From Phyllobacterium myrsinacearum (lineage in GTDB: Bacteria > Pseudomonadota > Alphaproteobacteria > Rhizobiales > Rhizobiaceae): a stretch of DNA of 64,000 nt. Below the pieces are notes generated by a model that saw only the letters and a list, made by a program, of their open reading frames with translations, had not been told where the DNA came from and did no database searches. Of this stretch, positions 35,971-45,851 are shown piece by piece (positions within the stretch are counted from its first letter, which is position 1; each line of letters opens with the position of its first letter). The position numbers were made by a program, and so were the translations under genes. Location of the stretch: the NCBI RefSeq assembly GCF_014138285.1, contig NZ_JACGXN010000001.1:1539314-1603313 (forward strand), read 5' to 3'.

Positions 35971-36133
35971 GACTATCCACACCTGAAAGGAGCAAAACAG
36001 CTGCTCGGGAGCGCTGAATATAGGGGCGGTTACCTCTGGTTATAAGCCCGTTGAACACTGTGTTCGACGCATGGTGTCAGAAGGGTTTCATCGTAGCGAT
36101 CCAAGGCTTTGCATGGCATGGTGAATCTGATCA

Positions 36134-36982
36134 TTAAGCGCCGGACGAACCGGCCGGGCCGTACTTACGCGTTGACCATGCTTCACACAACGCAGTCAGG
36201 ATACAGAAAACAACTACGGTGGAGAGTGAACCGAGCACGACATCGGAAAGATAGTGGCGGCCGAATGCAACCCGCAGGATATCGGTCACGATGATGATGC
36301 CGGCGATCGGCCACGCCATTTTTTTTCGCAATTCATGCGGCCAGAGCGGCAGCAGGCAGACCAGCCAGGCGATGCCCGCAGCCTCTCCGGAAACAAAGGA
36401 GCAATTATGCTGACAGGCATGCGACCACTCAGCCGCGGCCACGAAAGGGTGCTCACCGCCAAAAAGCCAAGTGTTGGCTGGCCGGGGCCTTCCGATAAAC
36501 TCCTTCATGAACGCATTGACCAATAGCCCTGGCCCTACAGCCAGCGTGACGAGGGCTACCGTTGAAATACGGATTCTCTGATGGTTCCAGCGCAAACCGG
36601 AAGCAAGATCGCGCAGGGCAATCGTAACGACCACTGACGCCGCCACGATGGGAAGCGCATAAAAGGCTCTCCGTAAAGTCTTGAAGAAGGCAACTGATGT
36701 TGCAGGAAAATCACCGCAAATACCGTTACCAACGGTCGTCACACAATCGGAAGTGAGAAAAAACAAAGAGGTAACGGCCTTGTCTATCTCCGACGCGCGG
36801 TTGAACATAATGGCCAAAGCTGCCCAAAATGCTGCCAGACTAAGGGCAAGAGCCGGCTGGCTCCAAGCGCCAAAACCGTATGGTGCCTTACCGCATGCAG
36901 CAGATGTTGTTCGATAATAGACCATACGGTTCTCTGGGCTGAAACACTGGTCTCTTCTGGCGTGCAATGATTGCAGCGTCAT
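36134..36982 (-). CDS. PAP2-family membrane phosphatase
   Basis: Up to 282 residues; an ATG at 36925 (263 residues) is also possible, as neither has a strong ribosome site. The phosphatase motifs are visible: KEFIGRPRPANTW, CSFVSGEAAGIAW and FGRHYLSDVVLGS, with catalytic His residues in the second and third blocks region. Several hydrophobic segments. LpxE/PgpB-like lipid phosphatases are the closest type by eye; the actual lipid is unknown. Confidence 0.85.
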   Translation of the reverse strand: MTLQSLHARRDQCFSPENRMVYYRTTSAACGKAPYGFGAWSQPALALSLAAFWAALAIMFNRASEIDKAVTSLFFLTSDCVTTVGNGICGDFPATSVAFFKTLRRAFYALPIVAASVVVTIALRDLASGLRWNHQRIRISTVALVTLAVGPGLLVNAFMKEFIGRPRPANTWLFGGEHPFVAAAEWSHACQHNCSFVSGEAAGIAWLVCLLPLWPHELRKKMAWPIAGIIIVTDILRVAFGRHYLSDVVLGSLSTVVVFCILTALCEAWSTRKYGPAGSSGA

Positions 36983-37063
36983 TACAGAGAGGGTTTTTCA
37001 ACTGACCGGTGAAAAGTATTTAATTAAGGCTGCTCAATGTCGGTATTTTGATGCTGCAAAATA

Positions 37064-37087
37064 AATGGCGGCCAATTGGCCGCCATT
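37064..37087. terminator. Perfect 24-bp palindrome after tam
   Basis: A perfect palindrome with half-site AATGGCGGCCAA, 32 bases beyond the tam stop on the minus strand and followed there by a T-rich tract. A terminator is likely, a protein site possible. Confidence 0.5.
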
Positions 37088-37119
37088 GATGTTTGCTTCC
37101 GCTGATTGGCCTCTTGATC

Positions 37120-37890
37120 TTACCGGGTTGCCACCATGAAAAGACGCGGAAAGGGCAGCAGGACTGTGCCATCGGGCAAAGCCGGATAGGCCTGTGCGAC
37201 CGCGGCGGTATATCTTTCTAGGAAGGCGATACGTTCCGCTTCATCCAGAGGATCGAGGAACGGCCGCAGACCGGTGCCCTTCAACCATTCGACCACACCA
37301 TTCGCGCCGTCTGCGAGCGGGTGATAATAGGTAGTCTGCCAGACATCTGCCTTGGCGGAAATCGACCGAAGCGTGCGATAATACCATTCCGCGCTTTGGC
37401 GTGGTGCACGTTTGGTTGCCGATCCGACCAGTTTGGTCGCCCACGGACCGTCAGCAGCGATCTCGCGCATCAACCGGTGTGTCGGCTCATCAAGGTTGTT
37501 GGGTAGCTGGATCGCGAGACTGCCACCGGTTGTCAGTTTGCCGACGAGATTCGGCAAGAGCGTGGCATGATCCGGAAGCCACTGAATGACCGCATTGGCA
37601 AGGATGACATCATATGGCCCGGTGCCGTTCCAGTTTGCGATGTCTGCCACTTCGAACGCGACTTCGGGGAGCCGCACGCGAGCCGCTTTGACCATGTCTT
37701 CCGAGCTGTCCATTCCCGTGACCGCTGCATTGGGAAAACGCGCGATCAAGACTTCGGTGGAATTACCGGGTCCGCAACCGATATCAATGACTGATCGGGC
37801 GTCATCGCGGGAGACCGCTGCAAGCAGGTCACGAACAGGGCGGGTGCGTTCGTCTTCGAACTTTACATATTGTTCGGCAGACCAGCTCAT
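37120..37890 (-). CDS. tam: Trans-aconitate 2-methyltransferase
   Basis: 256 residues, starting MSWSAEQYVKFEDERTRPVR as Tam proteins do. SAM-binding motif I is VIDIGCGPGNSTEVL; AIQLPNNLDEPTHRLMRE and LLPFPRLFMVA fit the family. It methylates trans-aconitate, a side product that inhibits aconitase; acnA lies at 51.8 kb. Divergent from a LysR gene. Confidence 0.92.
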   Translation of the reverse strand: MSWSAEQYVKFEDERTRPVRDLLAAVSRDDARSVIDIGCGPGNSTEVLIARFPNAAVTGMDSSEDMVKAARVRLPEVAFEVADIANWNGTGPYDVILANAVIQWLPDHATLLPNLVGKLTTGGSLAIQLPNNLDEPTHRLMREIAADGPWATKLVGSATKRAPRQSAEWYYRTLRSISAKADVWQTTYYHPLADGANGVVEWLKGTGLRPFLDPLDEAERIAFLERYTAAVAQAYPALPDGTVLLPFPRLFMVATR

Positions 37891-38044
37891 AACGCATCTC
37901 CATTACGGCAGCAGGAGGAGGGCAGATTTCCGGACATTGGGCGATACCTCGCAAGAAATATTGGAAAGGAGTGTATTGGCAGAATACGCCCGGAATACTA
38001 TGATTTCCAATGCATGGTTTTAGTAATTTTGATACTTTTAAGGT

Positions 38045-38968
38045 ATGACATTGATTGATCTGCGCCGTCTCCGCGCTTTTATCGTTCTGGCTGAAGAAGG
38101 CCATGTTACCCGTGCCGCCGAGCGGTTAGGTATACAACAACCACCGTTGACACGTTTGCTGCAAGGGCTTGAGGCGGAACTCGGTGTGTTGCTGATGCAC
38201 CGCTTGCCGCGCGGTGTGCAGCTGACAGAAGCGGGAAAAGTCTTGCTCGAGGAGGCGCGGATCATCCTTGCCCGCGCCGATGGTGTTACGGATCTGGTTC
38301 ACCGTGCTGCGCGTGGTGAGCTGGGAAGTCTGGCCGTCGGATTCACCAGTTCGGCGGCCCTTCATCCGTTTGTCCCGAAAGCATTGCGCGCCTTCCGCGA
38401 AAGCCTGCCGCACGTTTCTGTTACCCTGGAGGAAGCTGGGACGGCCGAACTGGTGGATGCGCTGATGCATGAGCGGCTTGATGCTGCCTTTATTCGGTCG
38501 CCGGTCGGGCGCACGCCGGGTTTGCGGATTGATGCCCTGCTGGAAGAACCGATGCTTGTGGCGCTACCAGTGGGACACCGGTTCGCAATCGATACCCGAT
38601 CACGGCTGCTGCTGACAGAATTGGCCACGGAGCCATTCATTCTTTATCGGCGCACTGCGGGACCGGGTCTGTACGATACAATCCTGACGGCATGCCGTGA
38701 GGCAGGGTTCAGTCCTGTCGTGGCACAGGAAGCGCCGCGTTTGACTGCAACACTCAGTCTGGTGGCAGCCGGGTATGGTATTTCGCTGGTGCCAGCCTCC
38801 ATGCAACGGCTTGGTGGCGAGGACATTGTCTACAGAGCTGTTGCCGGCAGTTCGAAACTTATAGCACCATTGCTCCTAGCCATGCGCCAGTCTCATCCCG
38901 CGCCTGCGCTTGCCCAGCTACGCGGGCTTGTGCAGCGTATGGTGGTTTCACAACGGGCCATAACTTAA
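38045..38968 (+). CDS. LysR-family transcriptional regulator
   Basis: 307 residues. N-terminal helix-turn-helix: LRRLRAFIVLAEEGHVTRAA, ERLGIQQPPLTRLLQGLEAE. The C-terminal co-inducer domain has LGSLAVGFTSSAALHPFVP, as in BenM/CatR-type members. Divergently placed against tam, 154 bp apart, so it may control tam or itself; a LysE exporter follows 107 bp on. Confidence 0.92.
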   Translation: MTLIDLRRLRAFIVLAEEGHVTRAAERLGIQQPPLTRLLQGLEAELGVLLMHRLPRGVQLTEAGKVLLEEARIILARADGVTDLVHRAARGELGSLAVGFTSSAALHPFVPKALRAFRESLPHVSVTLEEAGTAELVDALMHERLDAAFIRSPVGRTPGLRIDALLEEPMLVALPVGHRFAIDTRSRLLLTELATEPFILYRRTAGPGLYDTILTACREAGFSPVVAQEAPRLTATLSLVAAGYGISLVPASMQRLGGEDIVYRAVAGSSKLIAPLLLAMRQSHPAPALAQLRGLVQRMVVSQRAIT

Positions 38969-39075
38969 GGCGCTGCGCCTGACGCGCACGGAAATCTTTT
39001 CAGAGCCTTCAGAATGCGGTGGTCAAAACATTGCTTCCGCGTTAGTTTCCGCGCGTTTTCTAGACGGAGCACCCC

Positions 39076-39717
39076 ATGACCTTCATTCCGGATTGGCCAA
39101 TCATTGTGCAATTTGCGATTGCTACTTTCGTCCTGTCGATCACACCCGGACCTGATATGACGCTTTTCGTCGGCCGTGCCCTTTCCGAAGGCAAAGCTGC
39201 AGGCTTCGCCTGTCTGGCGGGCGCGAATTGCGGGATTGTGGTGCATACAACAATGGTCGCGCTTGGCCTTTCCGCATTGATTATTGCTTCGCCTACAGCG
39301 TTCCTCGTCCTCAAGATTGTCGGCGCCGGCTATCTCGTCTGGCTTGCCTTTCAGGCGATCCGCAAAGGATCGGCCTTCTCTCCGGAAAAGAAGAGTGGTC
39401 CGACCCATACATTGTTTCAGAACTGGCTTACTGGCATCGGTATCAATTTGCTCAACCCGAAGATCATCCTGTTCTTCATGACGTTTCTGCCGCAGTTCGT
39501 TTCGGCAAGTGATCCGCATGCACCGGGAAAGCTGTTCTTTCTCGGGCTGCTGTTCATCCCGCTGTCGTTGCCCGTGGTCACGCCGATGATTGTCGCGGCC
39601 GACCGGTTTGCTGGGCTGTTGCGAAAGAATCCGACTGTAACGCGGGTGACCGACTGGTTGTTCGCCGGCGTGTTCTCGGCCTTTGCCGCAAAAATCCTGA
39701 TGGCGCAGGCAAAATAG
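39076..39717 (+). CDS. LysE-family exporter (RhtB type)
   Basis: 213 residues; GGAG lies seven bases before the ATG. Five or six membrane segments and the family signature SITPGPDMTLFVGRALSEGK at the N-terminus, then LNPKIILFFMTFLPQFV. Such carriers export amino acids or their derivatives. The substrate is unknown. A long minus-strand frame opposite it is a shadow. Confidence 0.9.
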   Translation: MTFIPDWPIIVQFAIATFVLSITPGPDMTLFVGRALSEGKAAGFACLAGANCGIVVHTTMVALGLSALIIASPTAFLVLKIVGAGYLVWLAFQAIRKGSAFSPEKKSGPTHTLFQNWLTGIGINLLNPKIILFFMTFLPQFVSASDPHAPGKLFFLGLLFIPLSLPVVTPMIVAADRFAGLLRKNPTVTRVTDWLFAGVFSAFAAKILMAQAK

Positions 39718-39719
39718 CG

Positions 39720-40157
39720 CTACGTGCGCGGATCCGTAGGGCGGGCCGGTAGGGTCAGTCCGGCACTGCGGCCCGATACAAGCCAGTAGACAAAGCCACC
39801 CACCACACCGGTGGCGAGAATGGCTGCAAATGTATCGATATCTTCGGTCTGCGGCCGCCACTTCCAGACGATGATGACAACGGCAGTTGCTGCACCACCT
39901 AGGGCATAGAACAGCCAGTCCCGCCACGCCGTCAGCTCCGCAAACAGGATAAGAATGCAAGCGGGAATGAAGACACTATAGCCGATCATCACCGCAAAGA
40001 CCGGAACTGTGGAATACAGGAATGGGCCGTCGCTTCCGATCATTTCCGTGCTGCCCAGCCACAGAAGATTGAGAAACAGCGATGCGGCGAAAATAGCGCA
40101 GAGGAAACCGAAAACGATCAGCGTAAAGCGGAAGATATAGAAGGCGATCTGGCTCAA
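39720..40157 (-). CDS. Small membrane protein
   Basis: 145 residues with four hydrophobic segments (about 5-30, 45-70, 75-95, 110-130), e.g. [19 protein letters not shown]. No family named. Its ATG overlaps the rlmN stop (ATGA at 40154-40157), so it is co-translated with rlmN. Function unknown. Confidence 0.75.
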   Translation of the reverse strand: MSQIAFYIFRFTLIVFGFLCAIFAASLFLNLLWLGSTEMIGSDGPFLYSTVPVFAVMIGYSVFIPACILILFAELTAWRDWLFYALGGAATAVVIIVWKWRPQTEDIDTFAAILATGVVGGFVYWLVSGRSAGLTLPARPTDPRT

Positions 40158-41389
40158 TCTTCGCCGTGCCCGGCGATCATGGCCGCCTCGAATGCCAAAC
40201 GCTCCGTTTTCTTCATCCGCTCGGATTCAGACTTCAACTGCCCGCAGGCTGCCAGAATATCGCGACCGCGCGGTGTGCGGATCGGCGAGGCATAACCGGC
40301 ATTGTTGACGTAGTCGGCAAATTTCTCGATCTGTTCCCATTCCGAGCACTGGTAGTTAACGCCGGGCCATGGGTTGAACGGTATGAGGTTGATCTTGGCC
40401 GGAATGCCCTTGAGCATGCGTACCAGTTCCTTGGCATCTTCCAGCGAGTCATTGACGCCCTTGAGCATCACATATTCAAAGGTGATCCGCTTGGAGTTTG
40501 ACAGGCTGGGATAGGCACGGCAGGCATCAAGCAGGTCCTTGAGCGGATACTTCTTGTTGATCGGCACGAGCATATCGCGCAGATCGTCATTCACCGCATG
40601 CAGCGAGATAGCCAGCATGACCCCGATTTCCTCGCCTGCCTTGTAAATCTCCGGCACAACGCCAGAGGTGGACAGGGTAATACGGCGCTTCGACAGGGAT
40701 AGCCCATCACCATCGGAGGCAATCAACAGCGCCTTCTTCACATTCTCAAAATTATACAGCGGCTCGCCCATGCCCATCATGACGATGTTTGAAACCTTGC
40801 GCCCTTCAGCGGGAACAATAGCACCGTCTGGGGTGCCGCGATCCGGAAAATCACCAAGCCGATCGCGTGCGATCAGAAGCTGCGAGAGGATTTCCTCGGC
40901 AGTCAGGTTGCGAACCAGCTTTTGTGTGCCCGTATGGCAGAAGGAGCATGTCAGCGTGCAGCCGACCTGACTGGATATGCAAAGGGTGCCGCGGCCCTCT
41001 TCGGGGATATAGACTGTTTCAATCTCAACGGGACGACCTGCACCACGCGGCGGAAACCGGAAAAGCCATTTGCGGGTACCGTCGGTGGAAATCTGTTCCT
41101 CAACGATCTCCGGACGGGCAATCGTGAAATGCCGGTCCAAAAGTTCCCGCATATCGCGGGAAATGTTGAGCATGTCAGAAAAATCCGAGACGCCACGCAC
41201 ATAGAGCCAGTGCCAAAGCTGGGCAACACGCATCTTGACCTGACGCTCGGCCACACCGATTTCTGCCAGCGCTTCGCCCATCTCGGCGCGCGACAGGCCA
41301 ATCAGTGTTGGCTTGCCATTCATGGCGGCAAGCATGGCATCACGGGATTTATCCCGGGCAAAGGACTGTGTCTCAGACAAAACGGACAT
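40154..41389 (-). CDS. rlmN: 23S rRNA/tRNA adenine-C2 methyltransferase
   Basis: 411 residues. Radical-SAM cluster motif [17 protein letters not shown], and other blocks [28 protein letters not shown] and [10 protein letters not shown]. RlmN methylates A2503 of 23S rRNA and A37 of some tRNAs. Overlaps the small membrane protein gene downstream. Confidence 0.96.
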   Translation of the reverse strand: MSVLSETQSFARDKSRDAMLAAMNGKPTLIGLSRAEMGEALAEIGVAERQVKMRVAQLWHWLYVRGVSDFSDMLNISRDMRELLDRHFTIARPEIVEEQISTDGTRKWLFRFPPRGAGRPVEIETVYIPEEGRGTLCISSQVGCTLTCSFCHTGTQKLVRNLTAEEILSQLLIARDRLGDFPDRGTPDGAIVPAEGRKVSNIVMMGMGEPLYNFENVKKALLIASDGDGLSLSKRRITLSTSGVVPEIYKAGEEIGVMLAISLHAVNDDLRDMLVPINKKYPLKDLLDACRAYPSLSNSKRITFEYVMLKGVNDSLEDAKELVRMLKGIPAKINLIPFNPWPGVNYQCSEWEQIEKFADYVNNAGYASPIRTPRGRDILAACGQLKSESERMKKTERLAFEAAMIAGHGED

Positions 41390-41462
41390 TGTATTTTCTA
41401 ACGTTCTTTCGTGAAGCGCGGCTCATAACACGTTCTGGCCGTTCCGTCACCTCCACATGAAA

Positions 41463-41491
41463 AAAGGCCGGACAGGTTCTGTCCGGCCTTT
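41463..41491 (-). terminator. Terminator after IalB-family gene
   Basis: Thirteen-base perfect arms AAAGGCCGGACAG/CTGTCCGGCCTTT with a three-base loop. Placed just after the IalB-family stop on the minus strand. Confidence 0.9.
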
Positions 41492-41514
41492 CTATAGGGG
41501 AAGAGCCAATAGGC

Positions 41515-42018
41515 CTATTTGCAGGTCGCTATTGCCTTGAGTGCGGCCGATACACCCTTGAGTGAATAGGTATAGCTGGTTTTGGTTCCACGCTTGGAAA
41601 CAGCATTGATGGACATGGTATGGCCAGTGCGAAGAGCTGCAACGAGCTGCGGCTCCTCCGCGGCGTTTTCCATCCAGCCATGGCTGCCATTGGTGAACAT
41701 GGAGAAGCTGCGCGCATCAATGTTGACGGTGACTTTAGAATTGACCTGAAGATCATATCCCGCCTTGAACTGCGGCTCAAAACTTACGTTCTGTCCAGGC
41801 TTCTGGCTGACCATGAAGAAGTTATCTCCGTGATCGATCTTCGCAGGCTGCTTGTCCACAGGAACCGACAGGACATAGCAAACTTTGCCTTTCCCCTGCT
41901 GATAGCTATAGGCACCCCACGCGTTAAACTGGCTGATTTGACTTGGGGTCTGGGCAAGAGCCGTCCCTGCCAGCCCAAGCATGAGCACAGAGGTCGCTAC
42001 GATTGATTTTCCAAACAT
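41515..42018 (-). CDS. Invasion-associated locus B (IalB) family protein
   Basis: 167 residues with a signal peptide (MFGKSIVATSVLMLGLAG, cleavage near ALAQ). The mature part has the family pattern FNAWGAYSYQQGKGKVCYVL and ends IATCK, giving a likely Cys pair. First described in Bartonella; members are widespread in Rhizobiales and periplasmic. Exact function unknown. The 287 bp upstream to 42305 show no feature. Confidence 0.88.
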   Translation of the reverse strand: MFGKSIVATSVLMLGLAGTALAQTPSQISQFNAWGAYSYQQGKGKVCYVLSVPVDKQPAKIDHGDNFFMVSQKPGQNVSFEPQFKAGYDLQVNSKVTVNIDARSFSMFTNGSHGWMENAAEEPQLVAALRTGHTMSINAVSKRGTKTSYTYSLKGVSAALKAIATCK

Positions 42019-42305
42019 GTTACCTACCAGTTTTATCGTTCACTTCATAACTTATGAACCGGCAAGGGCCGTTAAGCCCTACTGTCCAGTTCGCTTTCTC
42101 TTAATTTGACTTAATCTGGGTTACCAAACGGTGAAGACAGGGTCAAAAAAGCGATTTTTGTAAGCGAGAAGATCACGTCATTTATGCAAAATCCCACGAC
42201 GCAACTCCAGCCCAACAAAAGCGGCGACACTTTGACAATTCCACCCATCACAGGGATGTGATGCAAAAACAGCCGCCAGTCAGCCCGATTCCAACGGATT
42301 CAGGC

Positions 42306-42686
42306 TCAATGACCTCTGTCGAGATCGTCGATTGCCTTCTTTGCTGCTTCACGGTGTGCGGGGGTGATATGGTTGCGGATGGCGTTCAACGCAGCCATCA
42401 GCACTGCCACGTCATCGGTGAATCCAAGGCCAAAAATGAAGTCGGGAATGACGTCGAACGGCATGACAAAATAGGCAAGTGCAGCAAGCAGGGTGCCGCG
42501 TACCCGGAAGGGCGTTGAAGGGTCAAGGGCGCAGTAATAGCCTGCAATGACTTCGTCAAGAAAAGGGACGGATTTGGCAGCTCTGCGCGCAGTCTTCCAG
42601 AACCGTGCACGCACAGTTTCCTCGCGGGAGCGCTGTTCATATTCACTGCCGGGCTGCAGAATTTCACCAATTTTGACGTCGTCCAT
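42306..42686 (-). CDS. YkvA/DUF1232 membrane protein
   Basis: 126 residues. The DUF1232 hallmark is clear: LLAALAYFVMPFDVIPDFIF, then GFTDDVAVLMAALNAI. A single hydrophobic region. Function unknown. It precedes phhB on the same strand but with a 96-bp gap. Confidence 0.88.
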   Translation of the reverse strand: MDDVKIGEILQPGSEYEQRSREETVRARFWKTARRAAKSVPFLDEVIAGYYCALDPSTPFRVRGTLLAALAYFVMPFDVIPDFIFGLGFTDDVAVLMAALNAIRNHITPAHREAAKKAIDDLDRGH

Positions 42687-42782
42687 TCCTCTTCCTTCAG
42701 GGTTGTTGAACCAGATTGATAAACTCCGGCTCGAAGAAAAACATGGTAAGAGTCGGTCGCTGGTACAAGAGTTGTGCCCAGA

Positions 42783-43085
42783 TTATCGTTCGAGGGCAGC
42801 AAAGTGGTCCATGGCCCGGGCCATTGCAATATCAAGTTCAGTTATGCCGTCGGCGTCATGGGTGGCAAGCGTAACCTCGACCCGGTTATAGACGTTGAAC
42901 CATTCCGGATGGTGGTCCATCTTCTCGGCAACGAGCGCCGTGCGGGTCATGAAACCAAAGGCGGCATTGAAATCCTTGAATTTGAAGGTCTTGCTCATGG
43001 CTTCGCGACCGTCCGTCTTCGACCAGCCCGTGAGTTCCTGCAGAGTCGTGTGGAGGTCTTCGGCTTTTAAGCGATTGCGTGCCAT
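42783..43085 (-). CDS. phhB: 4a-hydroxytetrahydrobiopterin dehydratase
   Basis: 100 residues from the ATG at 43085 (AGGA eight bases upstream). The active-site pattern [20 protein letters not shown] and then [13 protein letters not shown] is diagnostic of pterin-4a-carbinolamine dehydratase. It recycles the pterin cofactor. No phenylalanine hydroxylase is in the window. Confidence 0.93.
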   Translation of the reverse strand: MARNRLKAEDLHTTLQELTGWSKTDGREAMSKTFKFKDFNAAFGFMTRTALVAEKMDHHPEWFNVYNRVEVTLATHDADGITELDIAMARAMDHFAALER

Positions 43086-43142
43086 GGTGTGTTTCCTCAT
43101 AAACGTTCGAGCTGTTCCTCACCAACCATAGTGTAACGATCC

Positions 43143-43613
43143 ATGAAAACCCATCCGCTTCGCTCCGTACTTTTCGTTTGTCTCGGCAATATCTGCCGCT
43201 CGCCGCTGGCGGAAGGTGTATTCAGGTCCGTACTTGCGGAACAGGGAAAGGCAGAGAGTGTTCGGATTGATTCCGCCGGAACCAATGGCTATCACACTGG
43301 CGAAGCGCCCGATGACCGTTCGGTTTCTGTAGCAGAGAAACACGGAATTGATATTTCAGGTCAGCGCTGCCGACAGCTGAAGCCTGAGGACTTCCTGAAT
43401 TTTGATCTGATCCTCGGGATGGATCGCGCCAATGTGACGGCGATCGAGCTGCGGCGTCCAGCCAATGCAACGGCAGAAACGGGGCTGTTAAGCACGATTG
43501 CATTGGGTGAGAACAACCAGATCCCCGATCCCTATTACGGCACCGGGGTCGATTTCGAGCGGGTTTACCTGATGGTCCTCAAGGCTTCCAGGGGCCTCTC
43601 GAAACGCTTCTGA
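43143..43613 (+). CDS. Low-molecular-weight protein-tyrosine phosphatase
   Basis: 156 residues. The P-loop CLGNICRSPLAEGVF (Cys and Arg of CX5R) is at the N-terminus and the general acid Asp is in IPDPYYGTGVDF. Substrates are unknown; roles in exopolysaccharide control occur in relatives. Its 3' end overlaps the convergent thpR gene by 49 bp. Confidence 0.93.
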   Translation: MKTHPLRSVLFVCLGNICRSPLAEGVFRSVLAEQGKAESVRIDSAGTNGYHTGEAPDDRSVSVAEKHGIDISGQRCRQLKPEDFLNFDLILGMDRANVTAIELRRPANATAETGLLSTIALGENNQIPDPYYGTGVDFERVYLMVLKASRGLSKRF

Positions 43614-44158
43614 TAGGTACGTGCTGATTCCAGTGGCCAGGCTTCTTCGACGATATAAGGGCCGCCGCCCACGGAATCGCGAGATGACATCAGGACGAAG
43701 CGCCCGATAGTGAAGGGCATGGTGGAAAAATTGCCGCGTGAGGCGAGATAATGCGCCACTTCTTCGTTGCGGGCATTGCGCAACCGCGCCAGGGTGACGT
43801 GCGGGGTGAATTTCCGAGGGTCCGCCGGGAGCATCAGCCGCTGGCAAATGCGCTCGATCTCTCCATGCAGTGCCTGAATATCAGGGGAGGGCGAAACGGC
43901 CGCAAAAACACTGTGGGGCTTCTTGGAGCCGAATGCGTTGACGCCCGAAAGCTGCAGCGTGAACTCCGGCCGCCTGACACGGTCAAGCGCGTTGGCGACC
44001 TCGTCAGCCACGTGGCCTTCAACATCACCAATAAAGCGCAGAGTGATGTGATAGTTTTCGACATCGATCCATCGGGCACCGGGCAAACCACCGCGCAAGA
44101 GCGACAGTGAGAGAGCAGCGTCCCTCGGGATCTCGAGGGCAGTAAAGAGACGCGGCAT
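43565..44158 (-). CDS. thpR: RNA 2',3'-cyclic phosphodiesterase
   Basis: 197 residues. Two H-x-T-x motifs of the 2H family are visible: YHITLRFIGDV and TPHVTLARLRNA. PRLFTALEIPRDAALSLSLL is the usual start. It hydrolyses 2',3'-cyclic phosphates on RNA. The last 49 bp overlap the phosphatase gene on the other strand. 234 bp upstream show only a GC-rich hairpin. Confidence 0.92.
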   Translation of the reverse strand: MPRLFTALEIPRDAALSLSLLRGGLPGARWIDVENYHITLRFIGDVEGHVADEVANALDRVRRPEFTLQLSGVNAFGSKKPHSVFAAVSPSPDIQALHGEIERICQRLMLPADPRKFTPHVTLARLRNARNEEVAHYLASRGNFSTMPFTIGRFVLMSSRDSVGGGPYIVEEAWPLESARTYQKRFERPLEALRTIR

Positions 44159-44392
44159 AAGGCATCCTCCCCGAATCGAGTTGTAACCTCAGGGAATCAT
44201 TGAATGAGTCCAAGAGCAAGGCACAATTTCACATTCTTTTGCGCCGCGACAAATAAGACACGCTAGATGTGGTGTGATGATGACAACAATATGAATGGTT
44301 TGCCCTTGAAGTTAAGGGCTTCTGGATGATCAGGTAGGCCCACGACCTGTGTTGCCCCGGGGGCAACCATTGTTTGCCCCGGGCTCTACGGT

Positions 44393-45076
44393 TTACTGAT
44401 CGGCGCTGTCGGATGTATCCGATGTGACCGTTGGTTGTTTAATCGTCTTCTGCATGATGGGAAGAAAACCCTTCACCATGACAGCGACGCCTTCCGTTGT
44501 CGGATGCATGCCGTCAGCCTGCAGCAGTGATGTCTCTGTCGCGATGCCGTCCATGAAGAATGGATAGAGCGGGACATCATATTTTTTGGCGAGATCCGGG
44601 AAGATTGCATTGAACTTTTGCTCATAATCGCCGCCCATGTTTGGCGGAGCAAGCATTCCGGCAAGAATGACCTGAATTTTACGCTTCTGCAGCTTCTCGA
44701 TCATATCGGCCAGATTCTTCTCACTGATCTCAGGCGAGATACCTCGCAAGGCGTCATTGGCGCCGAGCTCGAGAATGACCAGATCAGTGCCATCAGGTAC
44801 GGACCAGTCAAGGCGCGCAAGACCGCCTGTCGTGGTATCGCCGGCAACGCCAGCATTGGCGATCGAAATATCGACACCCTTGTCTTTCAAGGATTTTTCC
44901 AGCTGTGCGGTAAACGAATCCTGCACCGGAAGTTCGAAGCCTGACATCAGACTATCGCCAAATCCGACAACTGACAGCGCATGAGCGGACACGGCATTTT
45001 GATTGGCCAAAGCCAGGGATGGCAGGGCAACAAGGCCGAGCGACACAATGATCTTTATCAATGGTTTGAATATCAT
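44393..45076 (-). CDS. SGNH-type esterase (TesA-like)
   Basis: 227 residues with a signal peptide (LVALPSLALANQNA). Block I GFGDSLMSGFELP holds the catalytic Ser, block III has LGANDALRG, block V DGMHPTTEG the Asp/His pair. Resembles E. coli TesA, a periplasmic multifunctional thioesterase/lysophospholipase. In E. coli too tesA is divergent from ybbA-ybbP, as here. Confidence 0.92.
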   Translation of the reverse strand: MIFKPLIKIIVSLGLVALPSLALANQNAVSAHALSVVGFGDSLMSGFELPVQDSFTAQLEKSLKDKGVDISIANAGVAGDTTTGGLARLDWSVPDGTDLVILELGANDALRGISPEISEKNLADMIEKLQKRKIQVILAGMLAPPNMGGDYEQKFNAIFPDLAKKYDVPLYPFFMDGIATETSLLQADGMHPTTEGVAVMVKGFLPIMQKTIKQPTVTSDTSDSADQ

Positions 45077-45146
45077 CTTCGGGTACCCATATCTGACCGG
45101 ACACGACTAAAGTCAGTGTCGACCATATCGTAAAGGATCCGCTTTC

Positions 45147-45851
45147 GTGACTAAATCCGTCATCACGCTCGATCACATTGAGTTGACACTTGGCTCAGGT
45201 GCCTCCTCCGTGCACGTGCTCAAAGGCATTTCTCTTGCCATCAATGCCGGCCAATCGGTTGGAATTGTTGGCCCGTCAGGCTCTGGTAAGTCGACCTTGC
45301 TGATGGTGCTTGCCGGGCTTGAACGGATCGATTCCGGCTCGGTCGAGATTGCGGGGCAAAAGCTGGAGACGATGAGCGAAGATGCGACAGCAGCATTTCG
45401 CGGCAAGAATATCGGGATTGTTTTCCAGTCCTTTCATCTCATTCCCAACATGACGGCGCTCGAAAACGTTGCCGTTCCGCTGGAATTGGCGGGACATCCT
45501 GACGCGTTCGGAATTGCCGAGCGCGAGTTGGCGGCCGTTGGTCTGGCAGACCGGGTAACCCATTATCCTGGCGAATTATCGGGAGGTGAACAGCAGCGTG
45601 TTGCCATTGCCCGTGCGCTTGCACCGTCGCCGAAAATCCTGATCGCAGACGAGCCGACGGGAAATCTTGATACGACGACCGGCCGGCAGATCGCCGATCT
45701 CTTGTTCCAGAAACAGAAAGACCTGGGTCTTACTCTGGTTCTTGTTACCCATGACCCGGCGCTGTCGGCCCGCTGCGATCGCGAAATTCGCGTTCGTTCC
45801 GGACTGATCGAGGCGGATGAAGATGCCCCGCAACTGAAGAAAACCGCATGA
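45147..45851 (+). CDS. ABC transporter ATP-binding protein (YbbA-like)
   Basis: 234 residues. Walker A GPSGSGKSTLLM, signature LSGGEQQRVAIARAL, Walker B ILIADEPTGNLD. LolD/YbbA type. Its stop overlaps the permease start (ATGA at 45848-45851). The pair likely works at the inner membrane on lipids or lipoproteins; function of YbbAP is not settled. Confidence 0.93.
   Translation: MTKSVITLDHIELTLGSGASSVHVLKGISLAINAGQSVGIVGPSGSGKSTLLMVLAGLERIDSGSVEIAGQKLETMSEDATAAFRGKNIGIVFQSFHLIPNMTALENVAVPLELAGHPDAFGIAERELAAVGLADRVTHYPGELSGGEQQRVAIARALAPSPKILIADEPTGNLDTTTGRQIADLLFQKQKDLGLTLVLVTHDPALSARCDREIRVRSGLIEADEDAPQLKKTA

Noticed and set aside
38965-39960. 331-codon minus-strand frame opposite the LysE gene
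   Set aside because: Cys/Arg-rich, no family pattern, and fully antisense to a clear LysE exporter; a codon-bias shadow.
44353-44386. GC-rich GTTGCCCC/GGGGCAAC hairpin between the SGNH esterase and thpR
   Set aside because: No T-run and no clear gene to terminate; could be a weak terminator of the esterase gene but support is thin.
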